A stretch of 34,243 nucleotides of DNA from Archangium sp. GTDB lineage: Bacteria; Myxococcota; Myxococcia; Myxococcales; Myxococcaceae. The notes under the pieces were generated by a model, which had not been told where the DNA came from, made no database searches, and saw only the letters and a program-made list of their open reading frames with translations. The stretch lies in assembly GCA_022843845.1 (NCBI GenBank), contig JALHMW010000041.1, positions 1 to 34,243 on the forward strand, written 5' to 3'. A program made the translations under genes and the position numbers. Shown here piece after piece: positions 17,121 through 24,498 of this stretch (position 1 is the first letter of the stretch; each line of letters starts with the position of its first letter).

Positions 17121-18218
17121 TCAGCCGACGGTGACCGTGTCCCACTCCACGCCCTTCTTCTGGGCCGCGGCGGCGAGCTGGGCATCGAGTGACGACAGCA
17201 GCGCGCGGTTGCCGTCTTGCGTGTAACCGGCGAGCGACTGCTGACAGCCGGCCACGCGCTCGAGGAACTTCGGCAGCGCGTCACCGGTGAGCGACGTCGC
17301 GTGCATGCCGTAGTTCAACTTCTCGAGGTACAGCGCGTTGAGCACCTGCTCGAACTGCCCACCGATCGGCACCGACAGCATCGGCTTGTGCAGGTACACC
17401 GCCTCGCTCATCAGCGTGTAGCCACCACCGCCGACGACGGCGCGGCAGGTGCGCAGATCGTCGATGAAGCCGGCCTCGGAGAACGGCCTGAAGAGCAGAT
17501 TGCCGTCGCGCACGTCCTCCTTGAGGTCTCGGCGGTAGCCGTAGATGTGGCACTCCTGTCCGGAGCGCTTCAGGTCGTCGATGAGCTGCGTGTTGCTCGT
17601 CATCGTCTGGTACACGAGCAGGTGCTCGCCCGGCTCACTCTTCGCCGCGAGGATTTCGGGACGGAGAATCGACGGCACCAGCGACGTGCGCTCCTTGCGG
17701 ATGCGCGGGTAGAAGAACGTGGTGACGAGGTAGTGGAAACAGCCCGGCGCCTTCGACTTCACGATGCCGCGCGTCAGCTCGAAGCTGTCTTCGTGCCCCG
17801 CCAACAGCTCGGGCTCGTGCTGGCACCGGTTGATGATCTGCATGTTGTCGACGCTGATGACCGGCAGGCGGTGGTTGCGCCCGTACAGGTAGCTGAACGA
17901 CTCGAAGTCGCTGATGACGACGTCGGGCTCGAAGGAGTCGACGAGCTCGAAGTACTTCTTCACGTTCTGCGGCCAGCCCGTGACGGCGCCCTTCAGGTTC
18001 GACAGGAGCGTCTGCCACTTCGAGACCGAGTTGCCCTCGTACGCGATGCTGAAGCCCCAGATGTTGTGCACGTTCTCGAAGCGCTTGGCGAGATAGTCTC
18101 GCGCGCGCCCTGACACGACGATGTGCACGTCGTGGTATTTCGTGAGGTGCTCGAGCACGACCCGTGAGCGGGTCGCGTGACCCATGCCTTCACCGACGAC
18201 GCCGTAGAGGATCTTCAT
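17121..18218 (-). CDS. MJ1255/VC2487-type glycosyltransferase
   Basis: A 365-residue GT-B-fold enzyme of the UGT/MurG-like kind. The N-terminus KILYGVVGEGMGHATRS is the characteristic opening of the MJ1255/VC2487 (TIGR00661-like) family, and the donor-binding half has VVGGGGYTLMSEAVYLHKPMLSVPIGGQFEQ. The start is the ATG at 18218: GGAGG lies 6 bases upstream, and the frame extends far beyond it only in unconserved Arg/Pro-rich sequence. It likely transfers a sugar to a lipid or envelope acceptor; donor and acceptor are unknown. No operon partner is on this strand; a small membrane-protein gene runs the other way. Confidence 0.85.
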   Translation of the reverse strand: MKILYGVVGEGMGHATRSRVVLEHLTKYHDVHIVVSGRARDYLAKRFENVHNIWGFSIAYEGNSVSKWQTLLSNLKGAVTGWPQNVKKYFELVDSFEPDVVISDFESFSYLYGRNHRLPVISVDNMQIINRCQHEPELLAGHEDSFELTRGIVKSKAPGCFHYLVTTFFYPRIRKERTSLVPSILRPEILAAKSEPGEHLLVYQTMTSNTQLIDDLKRSGQECHIYGYRRDLKEDVRDGNLLFRPFSEAGFIDDLRTCRAVVGGGGYTLMSEAVYLHKPMLSVPIGGQFEQVLNALYLEKLNYGMHATSLTGDALPKFLERVAGCQQSLAGYTQDGNRALLSSLDAQLAAAAQKKGVEWDTVTVG

Positions 18219-18340
18219 GTGTGGCCTCCGAGGAAGAGTGCGAGCGTAGCGAGTTGCACGCAGAAGGCCCGCGCGGAAAGTGTCGGGACAGGTGGTGGGG
18301 AAGAAGACCGGGTGCGCAGCGTTCTGCGCAGGAGGTGCGC

Positions 18341-18598
18341 ATGGCGGAGCAGGCAATCGCGAAACGGCTCCTCCACTCGGTGGCCGTCGGGCTCGTCGGC
18401 GCGCTGGGCCTCGCGGCGGTGGTGTTGCTGACGCTCGCGGTGCTGCGACTGCAGATCGACTGCGCCGTGCTGTCAGCGGAGGAGTGCCGGTTCGAGAAGG
18501 AGCTCGCCTCGTCCATCGCGCGGCTGCAGACGCTCGCGGCGGTGGGCTGCGCGGCCGTGGCGGGTGGAGGCGCGCTGCTGCTGCGTCGACGGACCTGA
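18341..18598 (+). CDS. Small two-helix membrane protein
   Basis: An 85-residue product from the ATG at 18341, with GGAGG 6 bases upstream fixing the start. It has two hydrophobic segments, about 12-34 and 64-80, separated by a loop with two cysteines (DCAVLSAEEC) and ending in LLLRRRT. The loop would lie outside the membrane if the basic ends are cytoplasmic, so the two Cys might pair. It is 40 bases before the CoA ligase gene and could be co-transcribed with it. Family not recognised. Confidence 0.6.
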   Translation: MAEQAIAKRLLHSVAVGLVGALGLAAVVLLTLAVLRLQIDCAVLSAEECRFEKELASSIARLQTLAAVGCAAVAGGGALLLRRRT

Positions 18599-18637
18599 CA
18601 CGACACGTCAGCGACGACACGCTACCTTCCGCGCGCC

Positions 18638-20182
18638 ATGACGCTCGACCCGACCAACTTGCCCGAGTCGCTCAATCTCGCCGACGTGTTCCTGTACCAG
18701 CAGGCCGCGAGGCGCCCGAACGCGCCGGCCCTGTACTTCGAAGACCAGGTCATCACGTACGGCCAGCTCGCCGAGCAGACCAACCGCGCGACGGCCGTCT
18801 TCAAGGGCCTGGGCCTCGAGCTGGAGCAGCGCGTCTTGTTGATGCTCCCCGACGTGCCGCAGTTCGCCTCGGCGTGGTTCGCGGCGGTGAAGGCCGGCGG
18901 GGTGGTGAGCGCGGTGAACCCGGGGCTCAAAGCAGACGAGGTCGAGTACTACTTGAACTACACGCGCGCGAAGGTGCTGGTGGTCGACGACACCACCGTG
19001 CCGACCGTCGATTCCCTTCGTGAGAAGTGCCCGCACCTGAAGCACGTGCTGGTGGTGGGCGCGGCTGGGAAACACCTCTCATACGACGCCGAGCTCGCGC
19101 GCGTGACGCCCGACCCCTCCTTTGCACCCACGCATCGCGATGACACGTGTGTGTGGTTGTACACATCTGGCTCGACCGGCTTTCCGAAGGCCGCGGTGCA
19201 CAAGCAGCACGACTTCGTCTTCAACGCGCTGAACTACGGGCTCCCGGTCATCGGGTACTCGGAGAAGGACATCGGCCTCTCGGTGCCTCGCCTCGCGTTT
19301 GGCTACGCGCTCGGGAGCAACCTGCTCTTTCCGCTGCTGGCGGGTGGCGCGTCGGTGTTGTTCAAGGAGAAGCCGACGCCGGAGAAGTTGTTCGCGCTCA
19401 TCGCGAAGCACCGGCCGACGATGCTGACCGCCGTGCCGACCGCGCTGAATCAAATCCTCAACGCAGACGGGCTCGACCAGGTCGACTTCTCGTCGTTCCG
19501 GCTCGCGATCAGCGCGGGCGAGGCGTTGCCGGCAGAGCTGTATCAACGGTGGAAGAAGCGCACGGGCGTCGAGATCCTCGACGGCATCGGCTCGGCCGAG
19601 ATGTTCCACATCTTCATCACCAACCGGTTGGGCGACGTGAAGCTGGGCTCGCTGGGCAAGGTGGTGAACGGCTACCGCGCGAAGGTGTGCGACGACGAGG
19701 GGCGCGAGGTGCCGCGTGGAGACGTGGGCACGCTCTGGGTGTCGGGTGACTCGATGGCGCTGGAGTATTGGCAGCAACACGAGAAGTCGAAGTCGACCTT
19801 CCGTGGGGACTGGTGCGTGTCGGCCGACAAGTTCCAGCACGATGAGGAGGGGTACTTCTTCTTCTGCGGCCGCGGTGACGACATGTTGAAGGTCGGCGGG
19901 AAGTGGTTGTCGCCGGTCGAGGTCGAGAACGCGCTGCTCCAGCACGCGGCGGTGCGCGAGGCGGCTGTCATTGGCTTCAAGGACGCCGATGGCCTCGAGA
20001 AGCCGAAGGCGTTCGTCGCGCTCAATGAGGGCCACTCGGCGAATGAGGCGCTGGCCGAGGCGCTCAAGACGCACGTGCGAGATTCGTTGGCGCCGTTCAA
20101 GGCGCCGCGGCAGGTGGTGTTCGTCGACGCGCTGCCGAGGAGCGATCGCGGAAAGGTGCTGAAGACGTCGCTGCGCGGGTAG
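18638..20182 (+). CDS. Benzoate-CoA ligase family enzyme
   Basis: A 514-residue acyl/aryl-CoA synthetase of the ANL superfamily, which forms an acyl-AMP and then a CoA thioester. The P-loop-like YTSGSTGFPKAAVH is near 174-187, GIGSAEM is in the middle, and the hinge GRGDDMLKVGGKWLSP and catalytic Lys506 in SDRGKVLK are present. The opening (PTNLPESLNLADVFL) and overall pattern fit the benzoate/2-aminobenzoate-CoA ligase group more than fatty acyl ligases. It would supply an aryl-CoA to enzymes like those of the 4.1-7.8 kb operon. The exact substrate is not determined by sequence alone. Its stop is two bases from the stop of the convergent methyltransferase gene. Confidence 0.88.
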   Translation: MTLDPTNLPESLNLADVFLYQQAARRPNAPALYFEDQVITYGQLAEQTNRATAVFKGLGLELEQRVLLMLPDVPQFASAWFAAVKAGGVVSAVNPGLKADEVEYYLNYTRAKVLVVDDTTVPTVDSLREKCPHLKHVLVVGAAGKHLSYDAELARVTPDPSFAPTHRDDTCVWLYTSGSTGFPKAAVHKQHDFVFNALNYGLPVIGYSEKDIGLSVPRLAFGYALGSNLLFPLLAGGASVLFKEKPTPEKLFALIAKHRPTMLTAVPTALNQILNADGLDQVDFSSFRLAISAGEALPAELYQRWKKRTGVEILDGIGSAEMFHIFITNRLGDVKLGSLGKVVNGYRAKVCDDEGREVPRGDVGTLWVSGDSMALEYWQQHEKSKSTFRGDWCVSADKFQHDEEGYFFFCGRGDDMLKVGGKWLSPVEVENALLQHAAVREAAVIGFKDADGLEKPKAFVALNEGHSANEALAEALKTHVRDSLAPFKAPRQVVFVDALPRSDRGKVLKTSLRG

Positions 20183-20184
20183 TG

Positions 20185-21393
20185 TCAGGGGCGATGGCGG
20201 AGCCGGACTCCGAAGAACCCGTCGGTGCCGTGTCGGTGCGGGAAGAGGCGCAGGGCTCCATCGGCGTCAAGGAGTGCGTCGGGGAGCGAAGGACGCTCGC
20301 GTGCAAAGCGGGGGTGCTCGCCCAGGAACGCGGCGACGACGTGGTCGTTCTCTTCCGGGCGGAGCGTGCAGGTCGCGTACGTGATGGTGCCGCCGGGGAG
20401 CAGGTGACGCGCGCCGAGGTCGAGGAGCGAGCGCTGAACGGTGGGCCAGCTCGCGAAGGATGACGGATCGAGTCGCCAGCGGAGATCGGGGCTGCGACGG
20501 AGCGCGCCGAGCTCGGAGCATGGGGCGTCGATGAGCACGTGATGAACGCGGAGGTCGGCGGGCGGCGCGGCGCCGTGAATGGAGACGGTGGCGCCGGCGC
20601 GGGTGGCGCGGGTGCGGAGGCGATCGAGTCGCGCGAGGTCGACGTCGGTCGCGTGGAGGGTACGGGTTGGTGTTCGCGAGGCGAGCGCGAGGGTCTTGCC
20701 GCCAGCACCGGCACAGAGATCGAGCACCGAGTCACCCGGAGGAACGAGCGCGGCGAGGAGCTGGCTGCCTTCGTCTTGAAGCTCGAAGAGCCCGTCTCTC
20801 CAGGCCTGCGTGGCGGTGAGGTTGGCCGGGCGGGTGACGAGGTGGAGCGCGTCGTCGCTCCAGTGGCCGAGGGTGGTCGGGCGCCCTTCCCGCTCGAGCT
20901 GCGCGCGGAGGTCGTCACGGGTCGTCTTTGCGCGGTTGACGCGAATGGTGATGGGGCCCGGAGCGTTCATCGCGTCGGCGAGGGCGGGCGCGTCGTCGCC
21001 CACCGCTGACTCGAAGGCGCTGGCGAGCCAGTCGGGAATCGAGGTGCGGTGGCGCCAGTCGGTGATGGCTCGTGGGGCTGGGAGTTCGACGTGGAGGAGT
21101 TCGGGGGCGCCGGCACAGCCGCCGAGGTCTCGCGCGAGGCAGGCGAGGAGCTGGAGTGGCGTGGCCGTCTCGTCGAGGTGCGCGCGGAGGCGTCGACGCC
21201 AGAGGCCGACTCCGAAGAGCGCTTCGGCGCAGACCCGGCGCTGGTCGGCAGAGAAGGCGCGGTTCGTTCGGAGGAGTCGGTCGAGCTCCGTGTCGGCGGG
21301 GGCGCCGGTGAGGATTCGGGAGAGCGCAGGCTCGAGCGAGGAGGCAAGGCCGTCGAGCGCACGCCAGGGGACGTCGTGGAGGCGTTGGGTCAT
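20185..21393 (-). CDS. RsmB-like rRNA (cytosine-5) methyltransferase
   Basis: A 402-residue RsmB/NOP2-family enzyme that would use S-adenosylmethionine to methylate a cytosine in 16S rRNA. The N-terminal 140 residues are a NusB-like helical region. The SAM motif VLDLCAGAGGKTLALA is at 223-238, motif IV DAPCSELGALRRSPD at 289-303 (Cys292), and motif VI YATCTLRPEEN with the nucleophile Cys342. DEGSQ at 207-211 is also typical. It overlaps the HD-domain gene by four bases (ATGA), so the two are translationally coupled. Confidence 0.88.
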   Translation of the reverse strand: MTQRLHDVPWRALDGLASSLEPALSRILTGAPADTELDRLLRTNRAFSADQRRVCAEALFGVGLWRRRLRAHLDETATPLQLLACLARDLGGCAGAPELLHVELPAPRAITDWRHRTSIPDWLASAFESAVGDDAPALADAMNAPGPITIRVNRAKTTRDDLRAQLEREGRPTTLGHWSDDALHLVTRPANLTATQAWRDGLFELQDEGSQLLAALVPPGDSVLDLCAGAGGKTLALASRTPTRTLHATDVDLARLDRLRTRATRAGATVSIHGAAPPADLRVHHVLIDAPCSELGALRRSPDLRWRLDPSSFASWPTVQRSLLDLGARHLLPGGTITYATCTLRPEENDHVVAAFLGEHPRFARERPSLPDALLDADGALRLFPHRHGTDGFFGVRLRHRP

Positions 21394-21986
21394 TCGCGGT
21401 CGAGGGCGCGGCGCAGGTTCGCGCGGGCGGCTGCGTCGAGGCGCGTGTGGAAGTGTTGGGAGTGGAAGATGCGCGGGGCGTCGAGGAGCCGGGAGAGAAA
21501 GCGCCGCCGGCCGAAGCGGTAGAGGAGCGCGTTGGTGACGGGGCGGAACTCGTCGGCGATCGCGGCGTCGTAGGCGTCGAAGGTGGCGGGGTCGCTGCCG
21601 AGAATCGCCATGTCGGCGTCGAGGAAGTGCGCGGCGTCGGCGTCGGGCGGCGTGATGGCGCCGTGCTTGGCGGTGAGCTCGATGAAGGAGACGACTCGGG
21701 CGATGTCGAGGCGCGCGGTGGGGAGGAAGGTCTCGATGGCGGCGCGGGCGAGCTCGGCGCTTTTCGTTTCGTTGTCCTTTCGGCCCGCGACGTAGACGGC
21801 GTCGTGAAAGAGCGCCGCGAGGTAGACGTCGTTGGGGTTCGTCCAGGTGGGCACCGTGGCGAGGTGCCGGAGGACCTCCTGGACGTGGGCGAAGGAGTGG
21901 TACGCGCGTGGCGGGGTCGCGTACGCCGAGATCACCGACCGCATCAGGCCTTCGGGGACGTCGAGGGGCGCGAACAGCTCGGGCAC
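21390..21986 (-). CDS. HD-superfamily metal-dependent phosphohydrolase
   Basis: A 198-residue predicted metal-dependent hydrolase of the COG4339-like group. Metal ligands stand out: YHSFAHV (His30, His34), ALFHDAVY (His61, Asp62) and DNETKSAE (71-78). Substrate unknown; related proteins are assumed to act on phosphoesters or nucleotides. It is the first gene of a two-gene minus-strand operon with the RsmB-like gene. The start ATG at 21986 is 72 bases from the divergent tRNA gene. Confidence 0.85.
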   Translation of the reverse strand: MPELFAPLDVPEGLMRSVISAYATPPRAYHSFAHVQEVLRHLATVPTWTNPNDVYLAALFHDAVYVAGRKDNETKSAELARAAIETFLPTARLDIARVVSFIELTAKHGAITPPDADAAHFLDADMAILGSDPATFDAYDAAIADEFRPVTNALLYRFGRRRFLSRLLDAPRIFHSQHFHTRLDAAARANLRRALDRE

Positions 21987-22014
21987 CGAATGATTGTGGC
22001 CGTGATCGTCAGGG

Positions 22015-22043
22015 TTGACACGCCCGAACGTGGAACGTAGAGA
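22015..22043 (+). promoter_or_regulatory. Sigma-70-type promoter of the tRNA-Asn gene
   Basis: TTGACA at 22015-22020 is followed after exactly 17 bases by TAGAGA at 22038-22043. Transcription would start near 22050, about eight bases before the mature tRNA. The -35 is a perfect consensus match. Confidence 0.8.
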
Positions 22044-22057
22044 CGCGCGCGTTGTAT

Positions 22058-22130
22058 TCCTCGATAGCTCAGCTGGTAGAGCGGCGGACTGTTAATCCGT
22101 AGGTCCTTGGTTCGAGCCCAAGTCGAGGAG
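22058..22130 (+). tRNA. tRNA-Asn (anticodon GTT)
   Basis: A 73-base cloverleaf. The acceptor arm TCCTCGA pairs fully with TCGAGGA at 22123-22129, and G22130 is the discriminator base. The D arm is GCTC...GAGC, the anticodon loop is CTGTTAA with GTT at 22091-22093, and the T arm CTTGG-TTCGAGC-CCAAG is intact. CCA is not encoded. Accessory DNA begins right after its terminator, so it may be an integration site. Confidence 0.97.
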
Positions 22131-22136
22131 CTACCA

Positions 22137-22172
22137 GGGGCCGGTTGCGAAGAGCACCGGCCCCTTTGCTTT
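22137..22172 (+). terminator. Rho-independent terminator of tRNA-Asn
   Basis: GGGGCCGGT (22137-22145) pairs perfectly with ACCGGCCCC (22156-22164) and is followed by TTTGCTTT. Nine uninterrupted GC-rich pairs plus a T-rich tail make a strong terminator, six bases after the tRNA. Confidence 0.85.
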
Positions 22173-22441
22173 ACAGGTCGCCGGTTCGTTCCCCCGAGGG
22201 AACGCTCTCTGCGGGCCCCGAACAGAGAATGCTGCGGCGCACTGTGGTGGCGTTGGGACAGCAGAAGCTCTCCGTTCTCGTCCTTCCGGGAGAGAGTTTC
22301 GCAGAGCGTTTAACTGCTTCTGCTAAACGCTAAACGTTGGGTCCGGCGAACCTCGCGATTTTTCGTGGTGTTCGCAAGTGGCGACCAACGACCCTGTAGG
22401 GCGCTGCTCACCAACCTTCTGCGGCACTGCTGGAGGTCGCG
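22173..22441. other. Non-coding start of the accessory region
   Basis: No convincing gene is seen between the tRNA terminator and the first accessory gene. The stretch holds a short hairpin CGTTCCC-CCGA-GGGAACG at 22187-22204 and the inverted repeat at 22305-22331. The part around 22,300-22,370 is richer in A and T than its surroundings, consistent with a promoter zone, but I could not settle on -10 and -35 boxes. Confidence 0.55.
22305..22331. promoter_or_regulatory. Inverted repeat, candidate operator
   Basis: AGCGTTTA (22305-22312) and TAAACGCT (22324-22331) are perfect 8-base inverted repeats with an 11-base spacer, 110 bases before the start of the PIN/SEC-C operon. Toxin-antitoxin operons are commonly autoregulated through such sites; a role here is inferred. 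Confidence 0.5.
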
Positions 22442-23212
22442 GTGCCGAAGCACACCCTCACGCTCGGTCGTGTCCCGGCGAAGGCGCTGATCGACGCCGT
22501 GTCTTCGCTCATCGAGGGGGCTCGAGTTGCGTCGCGGTACGACGGCTGGGGCGAATCGGAGATCGAGATCGCCAACGTCACCGGCGGAGTGGTCACCCTC
22601 GAAGCGCCGGCGTTGGTCAACGGAGTCACCGCCATCGACGTGTTCGCGAACGCGCTCTCTGCTGCTCTCTCTGAGAACCGAGAGTCTGTGTTCGCCGACG
22701 GGCCGTTGCTCGAACTCTTCGTTCGATTCTCACGGTCGAGCGCGGAAGGGCTCGAGTTGATCCGCTCCAACGGCGTCGCGTTGAACCTCAGGCCGGCGGA
22801 CGTCTCCGGGCTCGAGCACCTGCTTCACGTCACGCCAGGGAACCGCGCCGTGCGCGTCGCGGGAGACCTGAAGCCCGCGTCCACGCCGGGAATGGCGACG
22901 CTCGTCGTTCCGAACGGCGACTCGGTACGAGTTCGGTTCACGGGGCTGGTCCCCGTCGGCGCTCGCACGGTCGTCTCCGGCATCGGCCACTTCGGCCCCT
23001 CGGGCGCGTGCTTCCTCGTCGACGCGGAGTACATCGGCCGCGCAGTACCCGGAGATGAGATTTTCGAGGAAGTCCCCCGCTCGCACCCGTTGGACTTCGT
23101 GCCCCCTTCGGTCCCGCAGGACGCGCTCACCGGTGTGAACGCTTTCATTGGAACCTGGCCTGGCGATGAGACAGACGAGGAACTCCTTGCTGCGCTCAAG
23201 GCCATTCGATGA
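22442..23212 (+). CDS. Large antitoxin-like protein paired with a PIN toxin
   Basis: A 256-residue protein of no family I can name firmly. Residues 1-125 are an alpha/beta region; about 135-205 (VRVAGDLKPASTPGMATL...RVRFTGLVPVGARTVVSGIGHF) look like an OB-type beta barrel. The C-terminal tail GTWPGDETDEELLAALKAIR resembles the acidic C-terminal helices by which antitoxins wrap toxins. It starts with GTG at 22442, after GGAGG at 22431-22435, and overlaps the PIN gene by four bases (ATGA), the usual antitoxin-toxin arrangement. Antitoxins for PIN toxins are usually under 100 residues, so this one is unusually large. The antitoxin role is inferred from position and tail. Confidence 0.75.
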   Translation: MPKHTLTLGRVPAKALIDAVSSLIEGARVASRYDGWGESEIEIANVTGGVVTLEAPALVNGVTAIDVFANALSAALSENRESVFADGPLLELFVRFSRSSAEGLELIRSNGVALNLRPADVSGLEHLLHVTPGNRAVRVAGDLKPASTPGMATLVVPNGDSVRVRFTGLVPVGARTVVSGIGHFGPSGACFLVDAEYIGRAVPGDEIFEEVPRSHPLDFVPPSVPQDALTGVNAFIGTWPGDETDEELLAALKAIR

Positions 23213-23688
23213 CGACAGAGCGGTACCTGCTCGACACCTCCGTGATGCTGTTGCTGGTTCGGGGAGATGAACCAGGCCGAGCCATTGACCAGCGGTTCGA
23301 CCTGAGCACAGCACCCGAGCGGCCCCTCGTGAGCATCGTGACCCACGCCGAGCTTCAGGTGCTCGCCCGCCGAAACCACTGGGGGCGCCGGAAGCTCGAA
23401 GCCCTCGCCATCGCACTCTCGAACGTGGTGACCATCGACGTGCAGAGCGGTCCCTTGCTCGACGCCTACGGGGCGATCGAGTTCGCCTCACAGCGGCACC
23501 GGCCGAGCGCGCGCCCGATGAGCCACAACGACATGTGGATCGCCGCTGCGGCGAAGGTTGCTCATGCGACGCTCCTGACGACGGATAAGGACTTCACCCA
23601 CCTCTCGCCGAACGACTGCCGCGTGGTGCTCATCGACCCGAAGGCCCTGAGGAACCCGAACGATGCTCCCGTTTCGCGCGCTCTTTGA
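23209..23688 (+). CDS. PIN-domain toxin (VapC-like ribonuclease)
   Basis: A 159-residue PIN-domain protein with all four acidic metal-binding positions: Asp9 in YLLDTSVML, Glu48 in THAELQVL, Asp108 in SHNDMWIAA and Asp126 in LTTDKDF. VapC-type proteins cut tRNA or rRNA with magnesium. It overlaps the antitoxin-like gene upstream by four bases and the SEC-C gene downstream by 26 bases, so it is in the middle of a tightly packed operon. No damage is visible, so it is probably active. Confidence 0.88.
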   Translation: MTTERYLLDTSVMLLLVRGDEPGRAIDQRFDLSTAPERPLVSIVTHAELQVLARRNHWGRRKLEALAIALSNVVTIDVQSGPLLDAYGAIEFASQRHRPSARPMSHNDMWIAAAAKVAHATLLTTDKDFTHLSPNDCRVVLIDPKALRNPNDAPVSRAL

Positions 23689-24217
23689 TGACCTCGCCAA
23701 AGAGGAAACCCGCGTGCTGCATGTCGCTCACGGGCAAAGCCTGCCTCAGGGCGCCTACCTCTTCATGGAGGCGTACTGCACGGAGCCTGGGTGCGACTGT
23801 CGCCGCGTCCTCATCCAGGTGCTTCACGCCGAAACGAAGCGACAGGTGGCAACCATCAACTACGCGTTCGAGCCGTCGGAGGCTCCGTTCGATGACGAAC
23901 CGCAGGTCTTCCTCGACCCGATGAACCCTCAGAGCGAGCACTCGGACCGACTGCAGGACGCGTTCGAGACGCTCATGCTCACGGACACCGCATACGTGAC
24001 GCGCCTCCACCGGCACTACGACATGTGGAAGCGTGTGGTGGACGACCCGAAGCACCCAGACCACGCGAAGGTCTGTCCGCCCGGCCCCGACTACGGCAAG
24101 CCCGCGTTCCCCAAGCAGCCAGTCCGTCGGGAATCGCCGAAGGTCGGTCCGAACGAGCTGTGTCCCTGCGGGAGCGGCAAGAAGTTCAAGAAGTGCTGCA
24201 TGGGGAAGGTGTCGTGA
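23663..24217 (+). CDS. SEC-C motif protein with second Cys cluster
   Basis: A 184-residue protein. The C-terminus carries a perfect SEC-C zinc motif, CPCGSGKKFKKCC, with Cys167, Cys169, Cys178 and Cys179. The N-terminal domain has its own putative metal site, YCTEPGCDCRR (Cys39, Cys44, Cys46), set in a beta-rich segment. SEC-C motifs mediate protein or ribosome contacts, as at the SecA tail. The ATG at 23663 lies within the end of the PIN gene, and its stop overlaps the GTG of the next gene. Its place directly behind a PIN toxin suggests functional linkage, but it is not a known part of VapBC systems. Confidence 0.82.
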   Translation: MLPFRALFDDLAKEETRVLHVAHGQSLPQGAYLFMEAYCTEPGCDCRRVLIQVLHAETKRQVATINYAFEPSEAPFDDEPQVFLDPMNPQSEHSDRLQDAFETLMLTDTAYVTRLHRHYDMWKRVVDDPKHPDHAKVCPPGPDYGKPAFPKQPVRRESPKVGPNELCPCGSGKKFKKCCMGKVS

Positions 24218-24480
24218 GCCGTAACAAGTCGCGCGACCAGAAGGACCTGCGCGAGCGTCGAGGTGAAGACGCTTATCTGTTCGGCCCCAACGACCAGTGC
24301 CTCGGCAAGGTCGAGCGTGACCGCTGGGAGGACGCCGTCTCCTGGGTCGGCGGAAGCGTCGCAGAAGCCGCTCGCGAATGCGGTCTCGAGGTTCCCCGCT
24401 CGACGCGAGTCCTCTGGGGCCGCTCAGCGCAGGAGGCACTGGCGACGTACCGCAAGTGGCAGGCCCGAAAGAAGAAGTAG
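24214..24480 (+). CDS. Small basic protein, 88 residues, unknown family
   Basis: It starts with GTG at 24214 inside the stop of the SEC-C gene (GTGA overlap) and has 88 residues. The ends are Lys/Arg-rich (SRNKSRDQKDLRERR and WQARKKK); the middle holds EDAVSWVGGSVAEAARECGLEVPRSTRVLWGR, which might form a small helical, helix-turn-helix-like unit. It is the fourth gene of the operon and ends 18 bases before the 542-residue gene. Nucleic-acid binding is plausible from charge only. Confidence 0.65.
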   Translation: MSRNKSRDQKDLRERRGEDAYLFGPNDQCLGKVERDRWEDAVSWVGGSVAEAARECGLEVPRSTRVLWGRSAQEALATYRKWQARKKK

Positions 24481-24498
24481 CGACCGGAGGAGCGCGAA

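Noticed and set aside
22187..22204. CGTTCCC-CCGA-GGGAACG hairpin as a second terminator or attachment site
   Set aside because: There is no T tail and no repeat of it elsewhere that I could see; noted only as a hairpin.
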